A DNA stretch of 64,000 nt. Origin: UBA3206 sp964548855. GTDB lineage: Bacteria > Bacillota_I > Bacilli_A > Acholeplasmatales > Anaeroplasmataceae. Shown one piece after another: positions 46,268-54,490 of the stretch. The position numbers and the translations under genes are program-made. The notes under the pieces are model-generated. The model worked only from the letters and a program-made list of their open reading frames with translations. It did no database searches and was not told where the DNA came from. The stretch lies in assembly GCA_964548855.1 (NCBI GenBank), contig CAZJSR010000002.1:62001-126000 (forward strand). The letters run 5' to 3'. Position 1 is the stretch's first letter. The number at the start of each line of letters is the position of its first letter.

Positions 46268-46279
46268 GAGGTATGAAAT

Positions 46280-47863
46280 ATGAGAGAAGAGCTAGCGAAG
46301 TTGATATGTCCTAATTTAAAACATGATAGAGCATATTATGAAAATTTGTATAAACCAAGAAATGAAAGCGTCATAACAAGATTTGCACCATCTCCTACAG
46401 GTTTTTTACATACCGGAAGTTTATATATGGCAGTTGTTAATTATAAACTAGCATTAGATAATGATGGGATTTTTTATCTAAGAATAGAAGATACAGACAC
46501 AAAAAGAGGCATTCTAGGTAGTGAGGATTCTATTGTTAACATGCTTAGAGAATTTAATATTAATTTCTATAATGATGAAGCTTACGGACCTTATGTTCAA
46601 AGTCAGAGAGAGGATATATATAATGCGTTTATATATGATTTGATTTTGAATGATAAAGCGTATCCTTGTTTTGCTTCTTTAGATGATTTAGATAAGATAA
46701 GAAATGAACAAGAGGACTTGTCATTAAGAATTGGGTATTATGGTAAATACGCTATATATCGCAATTTGAGCGTTTTAGAACAAATAGAATATATAAAATC
46801 AGGTAGACCTTATGTAATAAGACTAAAAAGCAGTGGAAATTATGATAGAACATTTAAATTTAAAGATGAATTACGAGGGGAAATTATATTCCATGAGAAT
46901 GATTTTGATATAGTTATTAGAAAATCAGATGGACTTCCTACGTATCATTTTGCACATGCGATTGATGATTCATTAATGCATACAACTATTGTAGTAAGAG
47001 GAGAAGAATGGTTAAATAGTGTGCCTATTCATTATGAACTTTTTAATACTTTATGTTTTAAATTTCCTAAATATATGCACCTTAGTTCTATTTTGAAACT
47101 TGGAGATGGAAATACTCATAGAAAGTTATCAAAACGCAAAGATCCAGAGGCATCTGTATCTTATTTACTTGAAAAGGGATATCCTAAAAAGGCTTTTATT
47201 GATTATTTGCTTATACTTGCAAATTCAAAATATGAGAATAGTTCTAAAGAAGATTATAAATTAGATATTTCTAATTTTAGTTTAACTGGTTCAACTTTTG
47301 ATATATTGAAGTTAGATAGTATATCAAAAGAGTATATTCATAATCTTGATCTAGATACATTACTTAAGGAGATATTAGATTATAGTTCTAAATATAACGT
47401 AAAGTTATTTAGTATTATAATGAATGATATTGAATATTTTAAAAACATTTTAATGCTAGAACATTATCCAACTGAGAGAAAAGATTTTGTAAAATATAGT
47501 GATATTTTAGATAAAATATATTATTTTTATGATGAATTATTTGATGAATATCAATATGAATCAATTGATATGGACCATAATACTTTAATTAAGATATTAA
47601 ATATTTTAAGTAAATCTGATAATTCTTTAAAAGAAGATGAGTGGTTGTCTAACTTAAAAGAAGAAGCTTTTAAAATTGGATTTGCGAAAAATAAAAAAGA
47701 ACTTGAAAAGAATAATTTAAATTATATGTTTTCAGATTTTATGAAGGTTTTAAGAATTGCTTTAACTAAGAAAAATGAATCATTTTCTTTATATGAGATA
47801 ATCAAATTAATAGGAAATGATGAATATTTAAACAGGATTAAATTGTTTTTAGAGAGTTGTTGA
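46280..47863 (+). CDS. gltX: Glutamyl-tRNA synthetase
   Basis: A 527-residue class I synthetase that charges tRNA-Glu. The HIGH-type motif is APSPTGFLHTGS with LRIEDTDTKRG after it, and the KMSKS-type loop is RKLSKRKDPEAS. Residues before ~35 form an extension typical of the longer Bacillota form. A tRNA-Glu gene lies about 220 bases downstream. It is the last gene of the long operon begun by the yhaO-like gene. Confidence 0.95.
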   Translation: MREELAKLICPNLKHDRAYYENLYKPRNESVITRFAPSPTGFLHTGSLYMAVVNYKLALDNDGIFYLRIEDTDTKRGILGSEDSIVNMLREFNINFYNDEAYGPYVQSQREDIYNAFIYDLILNDKAYPCFASLDDLDKIRNEQEDLSLRIGYYGKYAIYRNLSVLEQIEYIKSGRPYVIRLKSSGNYDRTFKFKDELRGEIIFHENDFDIVIRKSDGLPTYHFAHAIDDSLMHTTIVVRGEEWLNSVPIHYELFNTLCFKFPKYMHLSSILKLGDGNTHRKLSKRKDPEASVSYLLEKGYPKKAFIDYLLILANSKYENSSKEDYKLDISNFSLTGSTFDILKLDSISKEYIHNLDLDTLLKEILDYSSKYNVKLFSIIMNDIEYFKNILMLEHYPTERKDFVKYSDILDKIYYFYDELFDEYQYESIDMDHNTLIKILNILSKSDNSLKEDEWLSNLKEEAFKIGFAKNKKELEKNNLNYMFSDFMKVLRIALTKKNESFSLYEIIKLIGNDEYLNRIKLFLESC

Positions 47864-47948
47864 TTATTTAAAAATATATGTAATTATAGGTCTTTTAAAA
47901 CAAGTAATATTGGAAATTATAAAAACAATATATTATATAAAATTTTGT

Positions 47949-47957
47949 GATATACTT
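47949..47957 (+). promoter_or_regulatory. Extended -10 promoter in front of a short hairpin
   Basis: TGATATACT: TG at 47949-47950, TATACT at 47952-47957. The next feature is a terminator only about 25 bases on, so a transcript from here would be very short. Confidence 0.4.
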
Positions 47958-47981
47958 TCTACAAATTTACGATTTCATTAA

Positions 47982-48009
47982 AGGAGCCTAGCAATAGGCT
48001 TCTTTTTAA
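47982..48009 (+). terminator. Terminator after gltX
   Basis: AAGGAGCCTA and TAGGCTTCTT form a ten-base stem over a GCAA loop, followed by T residues. It can end the gltX operon. Confidence 0.85.
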
Positions 48010-48041
48010 GTATACTGATTTAGTTTATTTTGTAAAATTGT

Positions 48042-48069
48042 TGACTAATGATTTTAAATGTAGTAAAAT
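48042..48069 (+). promoter_or_regulatory. Promoter of the tRNA-Glu gene
   Basis: -35 TTGACT and -10 TAAAAT (48064-48069), 16-17 bases apart, 17 bases before the tRNA. Confidence 0.7.
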
Positions 48070-48086
48070 CTTTTTGTTGGTATTAT

Positions 48087-48161
48087 GGTCGCATGGTCAA
48101 GTGGTTAAGACGGGACCCTCTCAAGGTCCAATCCCGGGTTCAATTCCCGGTGCGACTACCA
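48087..48161 (+). tRNA. tRNA-Glu (anticodon CTC)
   Basis: A 75-base cloverleaf with encoded CCA. The acceptor stem is GGTCGCA with TGCGACT. The anticodon stem GGACC/GGTCC encloses loop CTCTCAA, giving anticodon CTC at 48120-48122 (reads GAG). The T arm CCGGG-TTCAATT-CCCGG is perfect. It lies just downstream of gltX with its own promoter and terminator. Confidence 0.93.
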
Positions 48162-48173
48162 TTTAAAAATCAT

Positions 48174-48205
48174 AGGTTTGATATGATAAGTGTCAGACCT
48201 TTTTT
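48174..48205 (+). terminator. Terminator after tRNA-Glu
   Basis: AGGTTTGA pairs with TCAGACCT (one T-G pair) over an 11-base loop, then five or more T. Confidence 0.8.
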
Positions 48206-48423
48206 CTTTGCATAAAGGCGGTATTTTCCTATCTATAATGTAAGTAGTTAGCCTTGTAGGAGTATCTTTTGGTACTTTTGCAAGTTTTTTTAATTTTTAC
48301 CATAGTACTACGGAACGAAGGGGTATCTAACGTTATTTTGACACCATTTGGGCTTCCTTTTTGAGAAAAAATATTAATATATGAATGGTAATAATAAATT
48401 TGAAGAAATTTAGCATAAGGAGA
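48206..48423. other. Spacer without recognisable gene
   Basis: About 220 bases without a convincing frame. A small ACTT-TTGC-AAGT hairpin with a run of seven T near 48280-48292 resembles a weak terminator, which could mean a short untranslated RNA from the tRNA region. Nothing here matches a known RNA family by eye. Confidence 0.4.
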
Positions 48424-48488
48424 TTTGAATTCACATAGAAATTGCGACGTATTTGTCGTAACTTTGTGTGTGAAAATTCGAGTTCAAA
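48424..48488. repeat. Long imperfect inverted repeat
   Basis: TTTGAA (48424-48429) pairs with TTCAAA (48483-48488). Inside, TTCACA...GCGAC pairs with GTCGTAA...TGTGTGAA over a six-base GTATTT loop with a few mismatches, about 20 base pairs. There is no T tract, so it is not a terminator. It lies just before a promoter. It may be a small palindromic element or structured RNA. Confidence 0.6.
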
Positions 48489-48498
48489 CGTATCAATA

Positions 48499-48527
48499 TT
48501 GATAAATAGATGCAAAAACGATATAAT
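48499..48527 (+). promoter_or_regulatory. Promoter for the 48.6 kb membrane protein
   Basis: -35 TTGATA (48499-48504), a 17-base spacer and -10 TATAAT (48522-48527). Confidence 0.75.
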
Positions 48528-48598
48528 GAAATTAATAAGTTTATTTATTAGTATTTAAAGATTTGATAAATCAAAATAAAATATATTTGAGGATTATT

Positions 48599-49528
48599 AT
48601 GAAATTAGTAGAAAAATATAGAAAACTTGATAGAAAAGAAAAAGCACAACTAACAACATCTATTTCTCTAATTGGAAATATGTCATTAGCTTTAGTTAAG
48701 TTTATTCTTGCAGTATTTAAAGGTGTTTTTTTCTTTGTTGCTGGATGTATTAATGTTTTCTTTTTTATTGCGAAATTAGAGTGTTTTAAAGGATTAAGAA
48801 AAAATGATAATACATACAAGTTTAAAAATAAAGTTGTTAGTATATTCTTAATACTAGCAGGATTAATGTATGCCCTATATATGTCATCATTAATATTTTC
48901 AAAACGAGAAGTAATGGATTATACAGATGTACTTGCGATTTTGGTTGCGTTAATTGCTTTTGTTGAAATGGGATTTGCGATTGCTGGTTTGATAAATCAA
49001 AATAAGCATGGACATTATTATAGGAATTTAAAGATAATAAATTTCTCATCTACACTAACATCAATGATATGGTGTATGTTGGCACTTCTTATTTACTGTG
49101 ATCAAGATTATCAATTAATATGTGGTATATCTGGTTTATGTGTTGGAGTAGTTATTGTAATACTTGGAATATATTTATTGTTTGCACCAAAGGTATCTAT
49201 TGTAGATAGAGAGTATAATGAGTATTTAATTAAGGATAAAGACTTTAATATGAATTCACCTATTATTTTAAGCAAAAGTTTTATCCTAGGTGATTATTAT
49301 TATGAATTTACTGTTAGTGATAGCACAGTAAAGGGATATATAAAAAGAGGAAGAAATTTTTTTAGTAAAATAAATATTTATTGGAAAATATTTATTATTG
49401 TATTATCTGAAATACTAATATTTTATTACTTCATATTAAAGTTTATTTATTTTTTTAAAACGATTGATCTACCTACTAAATTAGATAAGATTATGTTAGA
49501 AAAAGGATGCGAAAAAAATAAATTTTAA
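48599..49528 (+). CDS. Six-helix membrane protein, unknown
   Basis: A 309-residue protein. After a charged N-terminus (KLVEKYRKLDRKEKAQ) come about six membrane helices at residues ~20-52, 75-97, 108-130, 148-168 and 177-199, and one near 262-285. A soluble stretch (~200-260, EYNEYLIKDKDFNMNSP) lies between helices 5 and 6. I do not recognise a family. ATG 48599 has GAGGA at good distance; ATG 48563 upstream lacks a site. A good promoter precedes it. No operon partner is near. Confidence 0.65.
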   Translation: MKLVEKYRKLDRKEKAQLTTSISLIGNMSLALVKFILAVFKGVFFFVAGCINVFFFIAKLECFKGLRKNDNTYKFKNKVVSIFLILAGLMYALYMSSLIFSKREVMDYTDVLAILVALIAFVEMGFAIAGLINQNKHGHYYRNLKIINFSSTLTSMIWCMLALLIYCDQDYQLICGISGLCVGVVIVILGIYLLFAPKVSIVDREYNEYLIKDKDFNMNSPIILSKSFILGDYYYEFTVSDSTVKGYIKRGRNFFSKINIYWKIFIIVLSEILIFYYFILKFIYFFKTIDLPTKLDKIMLEKGCEKNKF

Positions 49529-49587
49529 CTTACAAAAAAATAAAAAAAATGTTAAAATTTAATCGTAAAGATTATCATCTATCATAC

Positions 49588-49599
49588 CGTGTTAACACG
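49588..49599. promoter_or_regulatory. Perfect 12-base palindrome, possible operator
   Basis: CGTGTTAACACG lies 46 bases before the next gene and just before TATAGTG, which could be a -10 box. A perfect, relatively GC-containing palindrome at a promoter suggests a repressor site. No regulator gene is next to it. Confidence 0.45.
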
Positions 49600-49645
49600 T
49601 ATATAGTGTATAACTTCTACTTATTAAAAGAAAGGAGAAATACTC

Positions 49646-49885
49646 ATGAAACGTGTTTTAAGTGCGTGTTTATACCAAACAATCAAATTTACTTTAGATG
49701 ATAGATTTCCTTTAGAAGAAGCAAAAGCTAAAGTAAAAAATGAACTTGCATCATATAAGGAAAAGTATAAGGGTACCATTCAAATTTTAAAAGAAACATC
49801 ATTAGAAGATGGTTCTTTTATATTATCAATTAGAAAAATGGTTTCTAATTATCCAATCGGTGATTATTTTAATGAAGTTTTCTAA
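49646..49885 (+). CDS. Small conserved-looking protein, 79 residues
   Basis: A 79-residue soluble protein beginning MKRVLSACLYQTIKF, followed by a charged helix (LEEAKAKVKNELASYKEKY) and a strand-rich end. I do not know a function. The start has AAAGGAGAAA at correct distance, and the veg gene overlaps it by 14 bases, so it appears to be a real, translated gene coupled to veg. Confidence 0.65.
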   Translation: MKRVLSACLYQTIKFTLDDRFPLEEAKAKVKNELASYKEKYKGTIQILKETSLEDGSFILSIRKMVSNYPIGDYFNEVF

Positions 49886-50135
49886 TACTTTAGATAAAAC
49901 TGATGTAGATAAGTTAAAAGAAAAGATTAAAGATATTTATGATGCAAATATGTCAATTCATTTAAGTATTAAACAAAAACATAAGCGTGAAATTTTTGCA
50001 GAAGCGAAAATTACTGGAATGTATGAAAATTTTTTTAGTGTTTCATCTCAAGTGGGATCATACACTGAATCATTTACCATTACATATATTTCGGTTTTAA
50101 CAAAGTCTATTAAAATACTGGAATTAAATGAATAA
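49872..50135 (+). CDS. veg: Veg family protein
   Basis: An 87-residue protein similar to Bacillus Veg: KEKIKDIYDANMSIHLSIKQ, then the KREIFAEAKITGMYENFFSV strand region and a YTESFTITYISVLTKSIKIL end, as in the Sm-like Veg fold. Veg is abundant and affects biofilm matrix gene control and spore outgrowth in Bacillus. ATG 49872 has GGTGAT seven bases upstream; an in-frame ATG at 49809 reads the previous gene in another frame and is rejected. Confidence 0.8.
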   Translation: MKFSNTLDKTDVDKLKEKIKDIYDANMSIHLSIKQKHKREIFAEAKITGMYENFFSVSSQVGSYTESFTITYISVLTKSIKILELNE

Positions 50136-50156
50136 AGGATCGAAAGATCCTTTTTA
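50134..50156. terminator. Bidirectional terminator between veg and a minus-strand gene
   Basis: AAAGGATC, GAAA loop, GATCCTTT, with A residues to the left and T to the right. Confidence 0.88.
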
Positions 50157-50159
50157 ATT

Positions 50160-50666
50160 TTATTGTGCAAGTGCGATTTTTACATTTCCTTGTCCTGAAA
50201 TGTTTACAGTAATTGGGCCAAATAATAGAGCTACTTTTATCCCATCTTGTTCTATTGAAGAGTTTGTTACACTTACGTTTGGTGCAAAATCTGATAGGAT
50301 AGTTGGATTTGTAAATAATCCTTGTTCGATATTTATTTGTGATGTGACGTTATATGTCTCTGTTGTAAGAATATCTTTTATACCATTATTCCATTTTATT
50401 TGTACCATTATATCAAATGCGATTGTATTATTGACTTGGTTTAACGTCTTGCTGTTGGGAATGATTATAGCTTGTTCGGTTAGTATTTCTTTTGCATTTT
50501 CAAAGCCTATGGGTTTAAGTGTTATTTCTTTTGTTTCTTCGTTAATTAACGAAGTAGCGATGATATTAACATTAGTTAATGTAATATATTTCCAATCACC
50601 TGATGGTGTAAACTTTGTTCCTATTATTGCTTCTGTACTAGGACCTATTATAATACTATTTGCCAT
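50160..50666 (-). CDS. Hypothetical beta-rich protein, minus strand
   Basis: A 168-residue protein without signal peptide or membrane segment, composed of alternating strands (WKYITLTNVNIIATSLI, KDILTTETYNVTSQINIEQG). I do not recognise a family. The minus-strand start has GGAGGTGAAAGT directly upstream, a strong site, whereas the plus-strand frame over the same DNA has none; that decides the strand. A role in spore coat or surface assembly would be a guess. Confidence 0.65.
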   Translation of the reverse strand: MANSIIIGPSTEAIIGTKFTPSGDWKYITLTNVNIIATSLINEETKEITLKPIGFENAKEILTEQAIIIPNSKTLNQVNNTIAFDIMVQIKWNNGIKDILTTETYNVTSQINIEQGLFTNPTILSDFAPNVSVTNSSIEQDGIKVALLFGPITVNISGQGNVKIALAQ

Positions 50667-50729
50667 ACTTTCACCTCCAAGTTAATATATGTTTTTAAGT
50701 TTAAAAAAGTATTAATAGAAGCCTAACTA

Positions 50730-50738
50730 TGGTATAAT
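50730..50738 (+). promoter_or_regulatory. Extended -10 promoter for ligA
   Basis: TGGTATAAT: TG at 50730-50731 and TATAAT at 50733-50738, 23 bases before the start codon. No strong -35. Confidence 0.6.
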
Positions 50739-50761
50739 AAATTATGTGTGAGGTCATTAAT

Positions 50762-52735
50762 ATGGATATAAAACAAAGAATAGAATTATTAACAAATTTA
50801 TTAAATAAGGCTGCGGTAGATTATTATTCTTATGATAATCCATCTATGTCTGATTTTGAATATGATAACTTATACCGTGAGTTAGTAACATTAGAAAATG
50901 AAAATCCTTCTTTAGTCATGTCAAATTCACCAACAAGAAGAGTTGGTGATAAGGTGTTAGATAAATTTGAAAAAGTATCTCATAAGGTAAAGATGATGAG
51001 TATTGATGATGTTTTTTCGTATGATGAAGTAAGAAAATTTGATGCAGACATAAAGAAAATCAACCCTAATGCTACATATAACTGTGAACTTAAGATTGAT
51101 GGTTTAAGTGTATCTTGTAGATATAAAAATGGGAATTTAGAATTAGCTTCAACAAGAGGTAATGGAAGTATTGGAGAAGTTATAACTGATAATGTTATGA
51201 CAATTAAGTCAGTTCCACTTACTATACCTTTATTATCTGATATAGAAGTACGTGGCGAGATTTTTATGTCTAAGAATAGTTTTAATAAATTAAATGAAAA
51301 AAGGCTTGAGGAAGGTCTTGAAATATTCCAAAATCCAAGAAATGCTGCATCGGGTTCTATTAAGCAGTTAGACACGAAAATATGTGCCAAAAGAGGTCTT
51401 GATACTTTTATGTATCAAATAATCGGAGATTATACTAAGAGTCAAGATGAAACTTTAAAATATCTTAGCGAATTAGGTTTTAAGGTAAATAAAAATGGAA
51501 AAAAGTGTAATAATGTTAGTGAAGTATTAGATTATATATCATACTGGAAAGAACATAAAGAAGAACTTGATTATCCTGTTGACGGAATTGTTATTAAAGT
51601 TAATGAATTAGATAGTTATGATGAAATTGGATATACTGTAAAATGTCCTAAGTGGTGTATTGCGTATAAATATCCAGCTCCAGAAGCTTCCACAAAATTA
51701 AATGATATCATTTTCCAAGTCGGAAGAACAGGGGCTATAACACCAGTTGCGATATTTGATACAGTGTTTATTTCAGGAACTAATGTAAATCGTGCTACAT
51801 TACATAACGAAGATTATATTAGATTAAGAGATATTCGTATTGGTGATTATGTTAAGGTTCGTAAAAGTGGAGAGATAATTCCTGAAGTTTTTGAAGTTGA
51901 TTTTACAAAAAGAAAAGAAAATTTAGAACCATTTAAAATGATAGATTCATGTCCGATTTGTGGTGAAAAAATCACAAGAATAGATGGTCAAGCAGATTAT
52001 TTTTGCTTAAATGAAAATTGTAAGGCAAGAAAAATTAATTCACTTATTCATTTTGCTTCTAAACCAGCGATGAATATTGAATCTTTAGGTGATTCATTAA
52101 TAGAAAAATTTTATAATCTTGGTTATATCAATGAGATTAGTGATATTTATAAATTACATGAACACTATGACGAACTTATTAAATTAGATAAATTAGGAGT
52201 AAAGTCTGTTGATAATATCTTATCTTCAATAGATATATCTAAACAAATGAATTTAGATAAATTATTGTTTGGGTTAGGTATTAAAAATATTGGTGCAAAA
52301 GCCGCTTTAAATATTTGTAAGAAGTATTTAAATATGGATAATATTATTAACGCTAAATATGATGATCTTATATTAATTGATGATATTGGAGATATTATTG
52401 CGAATAGTCTTGTTAATTATTTTGCAAATCCTGATAAAATTAAATTAATTGATGAATTAAAATCATTAGGTGTTAATATGGAATATAAGGTCAAAAACAC
52501 AATAGATGGCGTTTTTGCGCACAAAGTAGTAGTATTGACAGGTTCTTTAAGTACTCTAACAAGAGATGAAGCTAAAGAGAAAATAGAACATTTAGGTGGT
52601 ACAGTAACGTCTTCAGTTTCAAAGAAAACAGATATTCTTATTGCGGGTGAAAATGCTGGAAGTAAACTTGATAAAGCGACACAACTTGGAATAAAAATAA
52701 TAAATGAAAATGAGTTTTTGGATATGCTAAAATAA
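50762..52735 (+). CDS. ligA: NAD-dependent DNA ligase
   Basis: LigA seals nicks using NAD. The adenylated Lys is in CELKIDGLSVSCRY. A four-Cys zinc finger follows the OB domain (CPICGE and CLNENCKA), then helix-hairpin-helix repeats, and a BRCT domain closes the protein (VVLTGSLSTLTRDEAKEKIE). The length is 657 residues. I start at ATG 50762 after GTGAGGTC; ATG 50744 would add six residues with no site. Its own promoter and terminator make it a single-gene unit. Confidence 0.97.
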   Translation: MDIKQRIELLTNLLNKAAVDYYSYDNPSMSDFEYDNLYRELVTLENENPSLVMSNSPTRRVGDKVLDKFEKVSHKVKMMSIDDVFSYDEVRKFDADIKKINPNATYNCELKIDGLSVSCRYKNGNLELASTRGNGSIGEVITDNVMTIKSVPLTIPLLSDIEVRGEIFMSKNSFNKLNEKRLEEGLEIFQNPRNAASGSIKQLDTKICAKRGLDTFMYQIIGDYTKSQDETLKYLSELGFKVNKNGKKCNNVSEVLDYISYWKEHKEELDYPVDGIVIKVNELDSYDEIGYTVKCPKWCIAYKYPAPEASTKLNDIIFQVGRTGAITPVAIFDTVFISGTNVNRATLHNEDYIRLRDIRIGDYVKVRKSGEIIPEVFEVDFTKRKENLEPFKMIDSCPICGEKITRIDGQADYFCLNENCKARKINSLIHFASKPAMNIESLGDSLIEKFYNLGYINEISDIYKLHEHYDELIKLDKLGVKSVDNILSSIDISKQMNLDKLLFGLGIKNIGAKAALNICKKYLNMDNIINAKYDDLILIDDIGDIIANSLVNYFANPDKIKLIDELKSLGVNMEYKVKNTIDGVFAHKVVVLTGSLSTLTRDEAKEKIEHLGGTVTSSVSKKTDILIAGENAGSKLDKATQLGIKIINENEFLDMLK

Positions 52736-52739
52736 AAAG

Positions 52740-52788
52740 AAGACTATAAATCAATATCAAGTTAATTGATATGATTTATGGTCTTTAT
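52740..52788. terminator. Convergent terminator between ligA and ABC permease
   Basis: AAGACTATAAATC-ATATCAA pairs with TTGATAT-GATTTATGGTCTT over a short loop, one of the longest stems in the window. It serves both strands and overlaps the permease stop codon. Confidence 0.85.
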
Positions 52789-53561
52789 ATTTCTAATGTT
52801 TCATATTCTCGATATGAAATGCTTATAGAAAATACAATAATAAATAATGAGGCTATTATAAAACTTAGTTTATATTTTCCATGTAATACTATATCAGATA
52901 CTTTAAAATAACTAAATGGATTTATATATCTTAATACTGATATATTAATTATATTTTCAATTATTGAAACTAAAAGGAAGATAAAAATGATAAGTATGGC
53001 AATCGGATAAATATGTTTAGGTTTTTTGATAAATGATGAAAACATCATCGCAAGAGCTGCGAAGGTTATTTGTGATAATAGTAAGGCGCTATTTATTAAG
53101 ATAATATTTATAATAGAATTGGTTGAATTTGATATGATTTTTAATAATATAATAGATATAATATTAAATAGTATATTAAATAAAACTAGTTCAAAAATTA
53201 TAGCGATTATTTTATTAATAAATATTTTTTTTCTTTCTATAGGCTTAGTAAATAGATATATATTATATCCATTTTTAGTATCCCATAAAATAGCTTTAAA
53301 AGCTAAGAAAAATGCCATAATTGCACCTAAAATCAAACTATACTCAACAACAACGCCATAGAATGAATCGATAGTATTTTTACTTTCTAGTGATAATATT
53401 TTTAAAATAATATGGGGCCATTTACTTATATTCATAATATTTTTTTCATATAAAGGGTATGATAATATGGCTATAACTATAAAAAGTATAATGGTTATAG
53501 AGCATATAATAAATGGTTTAATTGATGATTTAAATTCATTTTTTATTAATGTACTATTCAT
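52785..53561 (-). CDS. ABC-2 type permease
   Basis: A 258-residue membrane protein with six helices, laid out like ABC-2 exporters: a helix near 17-38, an amphipathic section, helices near 70-90 and 115-138, then three towards the end. The segment WDTKNGYNIYLFTKPIERKKIFINK is the typical cytoplasmic coupling region. It overlaps the upstream gene by 8 bases, so it is coupled to the ATPase-like protein. The substrate is unknown. Confidence 0.78.
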   Translation of the reverse strand: MNSTLIKNEFKSSIKPFIICSITIILFIVIAILSYPLYEKNIMNISKWPHIILKILSLESKNTIDSFYGVVVEYSLILGAIMAFFLAFKAILWDTKNGYNIYLFTKPIERKKIFINKIIAIIFELVLFNILFNIISIILLKIISNSTNSIINIILINSALLLSQITFAALAMMFSSFIKKPKHIYPIAILIIFIFLLVSIIENIINISVLRYINPFSYFKVSDIVLHGKYKLSFIIASLFIIVFSISISYREYETLEI

Positions 53562-54402
53562 GCTTTTCCTCTAAGTAATCAAGTGTTGGATTTGTAATTG
53601 TTAAATCTTCTATATTTATATTAGAAATTTTTTTCTCTAAATTTTGTATTTTACCTTTATATAAAAACGAAATATGAGTATCTGTAATTTTTAAATTATA
53701 GATATCTTTTAAATCAATGTTTTTCCCTTCATTTAAATGACCTTTAATATTTATAAATTTTGTATTTTTATCTTGAAAAAATTCTAAGGTGTTGTTTTTA
53801 AATAAATATATTTCGTCAGTAATTTCTGATAAGAATAGACTTTTAGAAGTATATATAATAGATGTTTGATTATTTTTAAGATTATTTAAAATTTGTATTA
53901 TTTCTGCCAGATATAAAGATGATATGTCCTTATCAAGTTCACTAATTAACAAAAGTTTCGGATTTGTAAAAATAGAATTTATTAATGAAACTATTTTTTT
54001 TTCATATTTATTTAGATCACTTAATTTTTTGTCGGGATTTAATTTAAATAGATTTATATAGTAATTAATATTTTCAGTGTAATCTGCATCATAAAAAGAA
54101 TTCGATAATTTTAAATAATCTAATATAGTACTATTCCTTTTATAAATTAATTCAGAAGAAAAACCAATATGTTTAATACATTTTTGAAACTCTTTATGTA
54201 AATTATGCCCCATAAATTTTATAGAACCATTTGAAATGTTTGATAACTTTAAAATTGGTTTAAATATTTCGTTTTCAAAATTTTCAGGGATTAATATACC
54301 AATTATTTGGTTTTCTTTTACTTTTAGATTGATATTGCTTAATATTTGTTCTTTTTGTTTGATTTTATTTACTTCGTTTAATTCTAGAATATAATCGCTC
54401 AT
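53554..54402 (-). CDS. ABC ATPase-like protein with lost catalytic motifs
   Basis: A 282-residue protein that keeps the outline of an ABC ATPase (start ILELNEVNKIKQKEQILSNI, then NPKLLLISELDKD) but has lost its motifs. Walker A is LIPENFENEIF (37-47) without Gly or Lys, the signature is LSDLNKYEKK (127-136), Walker B has Ser154 where Asp is needed, and the H-loop His is absent (YTSKSLF). ATP hydrolysis is therefore unlikely. ATG 54402 is preferred over GTG 54411 because AAGGTG is six bases upstream. The frame is intact, so the loss is not decay by frameshift. Confidence 0.75.
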   Translation of the reverse strand: MSDYILELNEVNKIKQKEQILSNINLKVKENQIIGILIPENFENEIFKPILKLSNISNGSIKFMGHNLHKEFQKCIKHIGFSSELIYKRNSTILDYLKLSNSFYDADYTENINYYINLFKLNPDKKLSDLNKYEKKIVSLINSIFTNPKLLLISELDKDISSLYLAEIIQILNNLKNNQTSIIYTSKSLFLSEITDEIYLFKNNTLEFFQDKNTKFINIKGHLNEGKNIDLKDIYNLKITDTHISFLYKGKIQNLEKKISNINIEDLTITNPTLDYLEEKHE

Positions 54403-54426
54403 GTAAAACACCTTCTTTATGAAAAG

Positions 54427-54435
54427 ATTATAACA
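54427..54435 (-). promoter_or_regulatory. Extended -10 promoter for ABC pair (minus)
   Basis: On the minus strand TGTTATAAT, with TATAAT at 54427-54432. It is back to back with the uvrA promoter. Confidence 0.5.
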
Positions 54436-54456
54436 TAATGATTAACGAATTAAAAT

Positions 54457-54466
54457 GTGATATAAT
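54457..54466 (+). promoter_or_regulatory. Extended -10 promoter for uvrA
   Basis: TGTGATATAAT context with TATAAT at 54461-54466 and TG at 54458-54459. No good -35. Confidence 0.55.
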
Positions 54467-54490
54467 AAAAAAAGAATTTGGGTGATGATT

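Noticed and set aside
48333..48515. A 60-codon minus-strand frame in the spacer after tRNA-Glu
   Set aside because: It has no ribosome binding site, covers the inverted repeat and matches no family.
50200..50685. Plus-strand hydrophobic frame of 161 codons
   Set aside because: It has no binding site, while the minus-strand frame over the same DNA has GGAGGTGAAAGT before its ATG.
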